From assembly GCF_000429345.1 (NCBI RefSeq), contig NZ_AUBR01000012.1, forward strand, positions 1 through 64,000: a DNA stretch of 64,000 bases, given 5' to 3'. The stretch is from Desulfovirgula thermocuniculi DSM 16036. GTDB lineage: Bacteria > Bacillota > Desulfotomaculia > Desulfotomaculales > Desulfovirgulaceae. This document shows, piece after piece, positions 59,110 through 64,000 of this stretch. Position numbers and translations under genes: made by a program. The notes beneath the pieces were generated by a model, which was given only the letters and a program-made list of their open reading frames with translations, did no database searches and was not told the DNA's origin. Each line of letters begins with the position of its first letter. Position 1 is the first letter of the stretch.

Positions 59110-60582
59110 ATGAGGGAAGTGCGGGAAATAGAAATAAACAGCTTTGCCGACACCTTAAAGGTGAGGCCCTGGCCGGTGACCCCTCCTCCGTCCAAAGAGG
59201 AAGTCATGAAGGTGTACGCCCGCAGGAAGGCGGAGGAGTTCGGGAAGTTTACGGAGGAGATCCTGGGCTTTGAAAGCGTCTTTGACAAGCCGGAGGCCCT
59301 GCAGGGCTTAAAGGTCCTCGATGTGGGCATCTGGCGCCTGGGCAATGCCTTTGCCTCCTCCCTGCTGGCCGAACTGGGGGCCGAGGTCATCAAGGTAGAG
59401 CCCCCTACGGGGGATCCCCTGCGCCAGCTCACCCCCTTTGGCCGCGAGGAGTATATGTTAAAGGACGCCGAGCGCGGGGAGCCCTGCGGGCTGGAATTCA
59501 TTGCCGAGATGCGCAACAAGTATTCCATCACCTTGAACCTGGAGACTCCCGAGGGCCGCGAGCTGTACAAGAAGCTGGCCTGCCACGCCGACGTGATCAT
59601 TGAAAACTACCCCCCGGGGCAGTTTGACGAGTGGGGCATCGGCTACCGGCAGATCTCCAAGCTCAACCCCAGGGTCATCTACTGCTGGATCGGCATCCTG
59701 GGCCAGTGGGGGCCTCTTAAGGACCGCGTCTCCAAGTACGGGCAGTGGATGCTGGAGCCCTTTGCCCAGGCGGCCAACTCGTACATCCACAATACGGGGT
59801 TCCCGCAGGACCTCCTGCCGCGGGGCAGCGGCGGCGACCCCACCCGCTCCGGGGTGTGGATTGCCGACTATGCGGCCGGCGAACAGGCGGCGGTGAACAT
59901 CCTGGCCGCCCTTTACTACCGCGACGAGTTCAGCGGGCGGGGCCAGTTCATTGAGGTTACCTCCGCGGAAGCCCTTATGGAGATAATGGACTTTGACATT
60001 TCATGGTACGGCTTCAACCGCAGCATCAAGGCGCGCACCGGCGGCTGGGACCCCAACCTGAACCAGTATGCCTGGAACCCCTGCAAGGACGGCTACATGA
60101 TGATCGGCGGCCAGACCGACCGGTTGTGGTACCGCATCTGCATGTGCATAGAAAGAGAGCTGCCCCAGTTCGGCCGCCTCATTACCGAGGACCCCTTCTT
60201 AAAGGAAATTGCCGCCCGCAACGCCTTCCAGGCGCTGGTGAAGACCTACACCCTCACCACCATGTGGCTGCGGGAAAACACCCGGGCGCAGGTGGAGAAG
60301 AAGCTCCTGGAGTACGAGGTGGCTGCCGGGCCGGTGATGACCATTGACGAAGTGGCCGAGTTCCCCCACTTCAAGTACCGCCGCTGGGTGGACATCATTG
60401 AGGACAGCAACTACGGGGAGCTCATGTACGCCGTGTCGCCCAACTCCTACCAGCACCGCACGCCTGCCCGCGTGAAGTGGATGGGACGGCCGCTGGGCTA
60501 CGACAACGCGGAGATTTACCGCCGCTACCTGGGGCTGGGCTACGAGCAACTCCGGGAGCTCAAAGAGAAGGGGGTCATTTAA
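59110..60582 (+). CDS. Family III CoA-transferase (CaiB/BaiF), first of a pair
   Basis: A 490-residue CaiB/BaiF CoA-transferase. After a long N-terminal extension (about 1-65) comes [40 protein letters not shown], then [21 protein letters not shown] and [19 protein letters not shown]. Asp253 in [22 protein letters not shown] is at the position of the catalytic aspartate that carries the acyl group in formyl-CoA transferase. The pair of adjacent, related transferases recalls the two-subunit BbsEF enzyme of toluene degradation. It starts a rightward operon; the second transferase ATG comes 3 nt after its stop. Confidence 0.9.
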   Translation: MREVREIEINSFADTLKVRPWPVTPPPSKEEVMKVYARRKAEEFGKFTEEILGFESVFDKPEALQGLKVLDVGIWRLGNAFASSLLAELGAEVIKVEPPTGDPLRQLTPFGREEYMLKDAERGEPCGLEFIAEMRNKYSITLNLETPEGRELYKKLACHADVIIENYPPGQFDEWGIGYRQISKLNPRVIYCWIGILGQWGPLKDRVSKYGQWMLEPFAQAANSYIHNTGFPQDLLPRGSGGDPTRSGVWIADYAAGEQAAVNILAALYYRDEFSGRGQFIEVTSAEALMEIMDFDISWYGFNRSIKARTGGWDPNLNQYAWNPCKDGYMMIGGQTDRLWYRICMCIERELPQFGRLITEDPFLKEIAARNAFQALVKTYTLTTMWLRENTRAQVEKKLLEYEVAAGPVMTIDEVAEFPHFKYRRWVDIIEDSNYGELMYAVSPNSYQHRTPARVKWMGRPLGYDNAEIYRRYLGLGYEQLRELKEKGVI

Positions 60583-60584
60583 GG

Positions 60585-61997
60585 ATGAAGGACCTGCGCG
60601 AGTGCTGCCTGGAGGAACTGCCGGGGCCGAAGAGCCAGGCAGACCTGGAGGATGCCAAGATCCCGTACGAGGAATACTGCCGCCGGCTCTTTGCGCCGGG
60701 CAGGGAATTCGAGAAGCCGGAAAGCTTAAAGGGCATCCGCTGGCTGAGCTGCACCATGTACATCTTCACCCCCCACTCGGTGGCCAACCTGGCCGAGCTG
60801 GGGGCGGAGGTCATCAAGATCGAGGTGCCGCGCATGGGCGAGCCCATGCGGCACACCTCTCCCTTTAACGAGGTCTACCTCTACCCCATGCACGACTCCC
60901 GGCCCATGACGGGCACCGGTTTCGGCTACATGAACGCCAATACCAACAAGTACAACATCACCCTGGACTACCACCGCCCGGAGGCCCAGGAGATCCTCTA
61001 CCGGCTGGTGAAGATGTCCGACGGCCTGACCGAGTGCTACCGCCCGGGCACCTTCGACCGCTGGCGCCAGAGCTACCGCTACCTGCAGGAGATCAACCCC
61101 CGCTTCATCTACGTCTGGGGCGGTGGCTTCGGCTACGGGCCCAAGGTCTTCGGTGCCTCCTACGACATTTTAGGTCAGGCCCACGCCGGGCTGGCCAGCA
61201 TTACCGGCTTCCACGAGGACTTCGGCGGCCACCCCACCAAGCACACCAACTGGGTAATCGACTGGTATTCGGGCACGCTCATCACCGTGGCCATCCTGGC
61301 CGCCCTGAACTGGCGCCGCAAGTACGGCCTGGGCACCATGATCGAGTTCTCCCAGGTGCAGGCCTGTACCCGGGCCATGGGCTACACCGTGCCGCTCTAC
61401 CACCGCTTCGGCGTGGTGCGCCAGCGCTGGGGCAACTGGGATACCCAGCTCTGTGTGCACGGCATCATCCTCTGCGGCAAGTCCGATTACCCCGACGAGG
61501 TCAACCCGCAGCTCAAATACGACGCCCGCTACGTCATGGTCAGCGCCTTCAACGACCCCGACTTCCAGGAGCTCTGCGCCGTCATCGGGCGCAAGGACCT
61601 CTGGGAGAAGTACAAGAGCCACAAGCAGCGGCTGGCGCCCGAGGCCCAGATAGAGATCTACCGCGCCCTGGAGCAGTGGGCCGCGGACAAGAGCCGCTCC
61701 GAAGTGGTCAAAATCCTTACCGATGCCGGCATCCTGGCCATGCCCGTGCGCAACGACAAGGAAGTGTACGAGTGCGAGCACTTCCGCCAGCGCGGCACCA
61801 TCCGCTGGATGGAGGACCCCACCTTTGGCGACGTGCTGGTGCAGGGCGCCTACAGCGCGGGCCTGATGTCCGAGACCCCCAGGCGCGTGAAGTGGGTCTG
61901 GCGGACGCTGGGTGCCGATAACCTGAAGATTTACCACGAGCTGCTGGGCTACCCCCTGAGCAAGCTCAAAGAGTGGTCCGAAAAGGGCATTATCTAG
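60585..61997 (+). CDS. Family III CoA-transferase (CaiB/BaiF), second of a pair
   Basis: A 470-residue paralogue of the preceding transferase. It shares the [35 protein letters not shown] and C-terminal [37 protein letters not shown] patterns. Asp226 in [19 protein letters not shown] matches the catalytic aspartate. Both members therefore keep the residue, whereas in some two-subunit enzymes only one does. The insert [18 protein letters not shown] and an extra Cys-containing stretch differ from the partner. They are likely subunits of one heteromeric enzyme or consecutive enzymes. The start has AAGG next to the ATG and relies on coupling. Confidence 0.9.
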   Translation: MKDLRECCLEELPGPKSQADLEDAKIPYEEYCRRLFAPGREFEKPESLKGIRWLSCTMYIFTPHSVANLAELGAEVIKIEVPRMGEPMRHTSPFNEVYLYPMHDSRPMTGTGFGYMNANTNKYNITLDYHRPEAQEILYRLVKMSDGLTECYRPGTFDRWRQSYRYLQEINPRFIYVWGGGFGYGPKVFGASYDILGQAHAGLASITGFHEDFGGHPTKHTNWVIDWYSGTLITVAILAALNWRRKYGLGTMIEFSQVQACTRAMGYTVPLYHRFGVVRQRWGNWDTQLCVHGIILCGKSDYPDEVNPQLKYDARYVMVSAFNDPDFQELCAVIGRKDLWEKYKSHKQRLAPEAQIEIYRALEQWAADKSRSEVVKILTDAGILAMPVRNDKEVYECEHFRQRGTIRWMEDPTFGDVLVQGAYSAGLMSETPRRVKWVWRTLGADNLKIYHELLGYPLSKLKEWSEKGII

Positions 61998-62015
61998 AGA
62001 GGGAGGCGGGGTCCC

Positions 62016-62483
62016 GTGTGCGACATCATTTGGTGCAAGAAGTGCAATACGGTAAACTACCTGGACCCTTACTACTTCTGGAACTGGGAGGGTAAGGTCC
62101 AGTGCGCCGAATGCCGCACGGTTTACTACATTCACATGATCCAGGGCTTCATGTACGCCGGCCCGGAGGAAAAGCCGGGCGAGGCACCGGACATTTTGCC
62201 GCTCTACGCCGATAAGCCCCTGGACGGCTATACGAACTACCTCCCGGGCACGGAGGGGCGCACCAGGCCTTTCCAGTGCCAGCCCCGGGAAATTTACCTG
62301 GGCAAGCCGGACATGGTCAAGTTCAGCATCCGCGGCCGGCCGGTCCGCGGCTGGGCTCCCCAGCCGCCGTCTACAGGCTTCCTGGGCTCCTTTGGCTTTG
62401 CCTGGGACGTGGAGAAGCTCTCGCCCGAGGTGTGGCAGGAGTACCAGGAAAAGAAGAAGCGCGGCGAAGTAAAGGACTGGTAG
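62016..62483 (+). CDS. Small zinc-ribbon protein of the CoA-transferase operon
   Basis: A 155-residue protein I do not recognise. The N terminus is a clear zinc-ribbon or rubredoxin-like knuckle pair, C7xxC10 and C30xxC33, with a further Cys2 (MCDIIWCKKCNTVNY then VQCAECRTVYYI). The rest is rich in Pro, Tyr and Trp without a familiar motif (EIYLGKPDMVKFSIRGRPVRGW). It lies 18 nt after the second CoA-transferase behind GAGGGAGG. A metal-binding accessory subunit is a reasonable guess. It does not look like the DUF35 Zn protein of acyl-CoA thiolases. Confidence 0.7.
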   Translation: MCDIIWCKKCNTVNYLDPYYFWNWEGKVQCAECRTVYYIHMIQGFMYAGPEEKPGEAPDILPLYADKPLDGYTNYLPGTEGRTRPFQCQPREIYLGKPDMVKFSIRGRPVRGWAPQPPSTGFLGSFGFAWDVEKLSPEVWQEYQEKKKRGEVKDW

Positions 62484-62498
62484 GGGAGGGGTGGGGGA

Positions 62499-62729
62499 AT
62501 GGATAAAACGCTCAGCCCGCAGGAATTCCTGGCCAAGGTTTTAGAGCCGGCCAAGAAGACCGACCATATCTGCTGGAGCTGCAAGTATTTGAAGCCGGTG
62601 CTGAAGGATTCCAATTTCCCGCCGGCTGACCTCATCGGCTACTGCAAGAAGATCCACTGGCCCTTTTACTGGTGCATTTCCGAGTACGACGTGGTCAAGC
62701 GGTGTTACGCCTATGAGGCCCGAGGGTAA
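62499..62729 (+). CDS. Small five-cysteine protein, possible Fe-S subunit
   Basis: A 76-residue protein with cysteines at 25, 28, 49, 59 and 69 (CWSC, GYCKK, YWCIS, KRCYAY). The spacing CX2C-X20-C-X9-C-X9-C with interspersed Trp/Tyr resembles the tiny HiPIP-like Fe-S subunits of glycyl-radical enzymes such as benzylsuccinate synthase beta/gamma and hydroxyphenylacetate decarboxylase. That similarity is of type, not proven homology, and no glycyl-radical enzyme is in the window. The ATG is 15 nt after the previous stop; the next gene overlaps it by 17 nt. Confidence 0.7.
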   Translation: MDKTLSPQEFLAKVLEPAKKTDHICWSCKYLKPVLKDSNFPPADLIGYCKKIHWPFYWCISEYDVVKRCYAYEARG

Positions 62730-62949
62730 GGCGGAGCTGGAAGCGCTGCGGCAGGTGGTGCTTGCCTGGAAGGAGGACTACTCCCGGTGGGCGGGCGCCA
62801 CCGCCCCCGCCGATTTCCTGGCGGAAGTGGAGGAAATGGTCTACCCGTACCTGAGAAGGCTCTACGAGTGCCGGTATATAGGTGAAGAGCAGGTAAGGGA
62901 ATTCTGGCGTTTCTGTGAAGAGCAGGCAAAAGCGCTCCTCAATTCATGA
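62713..62949 (+). CDS. Small helical hypothetical protein
   Basis: A 78-residue protein predicted to be almost entirely helical (EALRQVVLAWKEDYSRWAG, FLAEVEEMVYPYLRRLYECRYIG, EFWRFCEEQAKALL). It has two cysteines and no motif I recognise. It starts inside the preceding gene (17-nt overlap) without its own Shine-Dalgarno site, so it is made by coupled translation. That suggests a partner of the five-cysteine protein. Confidence 0.65.
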   Translation: MRPEGKAELEALRQVVLAWKEDYSRWAGATAPADFLAEVEEMVYPYLRRLYECRYIGEEQVREFWRFCEEQAKALLNS

Positions 62950-62965
62950 GAAGGGGTGTAAGGAA

Positions 62966-63400
62966 ATGCCCGAAAAGTGCCGGGTAGTTGTTTGCGGCTA
63001 CGACCCCATGCTGGTGAGGGGCTACGTGAAGACCGGGGAGCGGGCCCTTTGGTGGTACCTCCCCGACGAGCTCTACGAGGATTATAAGGTGCAGCCGGGG
63101 GATAAGGTGAAGGGCACCCTTCTGGCCGTATACAACCCGAAGGCCGAGCGCGTGGCCACCCCCAACGAGCATTTCACCTGGCCCACCAGCAAAGAGACGG
63201 GCCTGGCGGTGGTCCTGCCGCCGGAGGCCATTGTCAAGTACGAGCTGACGGAGTTTCACTTCCTGGAGCTGACCATCAGCTCCATTGAGCGGGCCGACGG
63301 GCGGGAGGAAGAAGTCTACCCCGGAGAGGTAAAGCAGCGCAAGTTCTGGCCGGAAGAAAAGATGAAGCTCCACTATTACGTGCCTTACGTGGCGCCATGA
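62966..63400 (+). CDS. Hypothetical protein of the CoA-transferase operon
   Basis: A 144-residue soluble protein with a beta-rich N-terminal half: CRVVVCGYDPMLVRGYVKTGERALWWYLPDELYEDYKVQPGDKVKGTLLAVYN looks like a small barrel. A Tyr/Phe-rich, charged C-terminal half follows. I recognise no family. ATG 62966 has AAGGGGTGTAAGGA upstream. Its stop overlaps the hydrolase gene by 4 nt (ATGA), placing it firmly in the operon. Confidence 0.65.
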   Translation: MPEKCRVVVCGYDPMLVRGYVKTGERALWWYLPDELYEDYKVQPGDKVKGTLLAVYNPKAERVATPNEHFTWPTSKETGLAVVLPPEAIVKYELTEFHFLELTISSIERADGREEEVYPGEVKQRKFWPEEKMKLHYYVPYVAP

Positions 63401-64000
63401 GCCGGGAAACCGGGCCGGGCTGGAGGAGGCTTTCCGCACTCCAGCCCGACCATTCTTTATTTGCGCGCTGCCTCTACCTCGAGGGCTACGACTTTTCCTC
63501 CAACATCTACGCCCTTTGCGGCGACTACCTGACCCTCATTGATGCCGGAAACGACTACACCGCCTTCATACAGCTTTTTGCGGAAGGATTTAAGCCCGCC
63601 GACGTCCAAAAGGTGGTGCTCACCCACGGGCACATGGACCACGCCATGGGCACCGTAGAACTGCTCCGGGCCTACCCCAGCATCCTAAGGGAGGGCAGGC
63701 TGGAGGTCGTCCTGCACCGTGAGGGGCCCGAAGAGCTAAAGGAGATCGTACGGGAGTGCGGCCTGCACCTGCGGGAGGTGGAGGGCGGGGAAACCCTGGA
63801 GCTTTCCGGCTTTACCTTTGAGGTGCTGGCCACGCCCGGACACACCGCCGACGGCATCTGCCTGTACCACGCCGAAAGCGCCACCCTCATCACCGGCGAC
63901 ATGGTCCTGCCCTACGGCATTGTGGCTCCCGACCCCGGGGCGGGGGGGAACCTGCGGGATTACCTTTCCTCCCTGCGCCAGCTGCTTTCCCTAAAGGTGG
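63397..64000 (+). CDS. Metallo-beta-lactamase-fold hydrolase, cut by the window end
   Basis: The frame is open from ATG 63397 to the window end (201 codons visible). The MBL signature is intact: H77xH79xD81H82 in THGHMDHAMG, H149 in ATPGHTADG and D168 in TGDMV. These residues bind two metal ions. Such enzymes hydrolyse thioesters, lactones or phosphodiesters, or form part of flavodiiron proteins; the missing C terminus would decide. In an operon with CoA-transferases a thioester or glyoxalase-II-like activity is attractive, but this is inference. Confidence 0.87.
   Translation, partial: MSRETGPGWRRLSALQPDHSLFARCLYLEGYDFSSNIYALCGDYLTLIDAGNDYTAFIQLFAEGFKPADVQKVVLTHGHMDHAMGTVELLRAYPSILREGRLEVVLHREGPEELKEIVRECGLHLREVEGGETLELSGFTFEVLATPGHTADGICLYHAESATLITGDMVLPYGIVAPDPGAGGNLRDYLSSLRQLLSLKV

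Noticed and set aside
58779-59273. 164-codon frame in the divergent intergenic region
   Set aside because: It overlaps the first 160 bp of the CoA-transferase gene out of phase, has no ribosome-binding site and no recognisable domain.

Overview
The window is 64 kb of GC-rich DNA from the chromosome of an anaerobic Bacillota, most likely a Desulfotomaculum/Pelotomaculum/Moorella-like clostridium. The evidence is gene order: hpf-secA-prfB-yitT-ftsEX-M23-ctpB-minJ, uvrBAC, rapZ-yvcK-whiA, and rpoN-gap-pgk-tpi-eno-secG all follow Bacillota synteny. Supporting traits are S-layer-type surface proteins with SLH and PF07833 domains, many GTG/TTG starts with strong Shine-Dalgarno sites, a membrane pyrophosphatase, and oxygen-independent Fe-S and CoA-thioester chemistry. 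I see no rRNA, tRNA, CRISPR array or intact insertion sequence. The species assignment is an inference.

Layout. 1-3.1 kb: the end of an SLH protein, then a large secreted surface protein behind an ECF-sigma-like promoter and a long leader. 3.1-4.2 kb: a Phd/PIN toxin-antitoxin pair, a cluster of four head-to-tail DnaA boxes and a 17-bp inverted repeat. 4.2-17.7 kb: ribosome hibernation, secretion, translation termination (prfB with its programmed frameshift), a split transketolase, and the FtsEX/M23/CtpB/MinJ-like division and envelope block, ending with CooT and a family-4 uracil-DNA glycosylase. 17.8-22.3 kb: an accessory patch with a DUF2508 gene, a lipoprotein, a HicBA cassette caught between two 202-bp direct repeats, a Uma2 nuclease, a DUF169 protein and a truncated MNT nucleotidyltransferase. 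22.2-29.9 kb: a YkgJ-type protein and uvrB-uvrA-uvrC. 29.8-34.9 kb: a sugar module (HAD phosphatase, ROK kinase, debranching enzyme, PGI/PMI). 34.8-40.7 kb: rapZ-yvcK-whiA, an acetyltransferase, DUF1405 and rpoN. 40.9-47.8 kb: gap-pgk-tpi-eno, secG and H+-PPase; cggR and gpm are not in their usual places. 47.8-49.7 kb: a NapH-like Fe-S protein behind a CsoR/CstR-like operator, a thioesterase and an HD protein.

From 49.7 to 64 kb lies what looks like a catabolic region around a central divergent intergenic (58.66-59.11 kb). Leftward run a branched-chain-type ABC transporter (livM interrupted at a 7-T homopolymer), an AMP-forming aryl/acyl-CoA ligase, and three consecutive U32 (UbiU/UbiV-like) proteins. 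Rightward run two paralogous family-III CoA-transferases, four small proteins (two Cys-rich, two unrecognised) and a metallo-beta-lactamase-fold hydrolase cut by the window edge. The parts suggest uptake, CoA activation and oxygen-independent modification of an organic, perhaps aromatic, acid. I cannot name the pathway; this is the best candidate for an undescribed system here. Secondary candidates are the HicBA cassette between direct repeats and the DnaA-box cluster.
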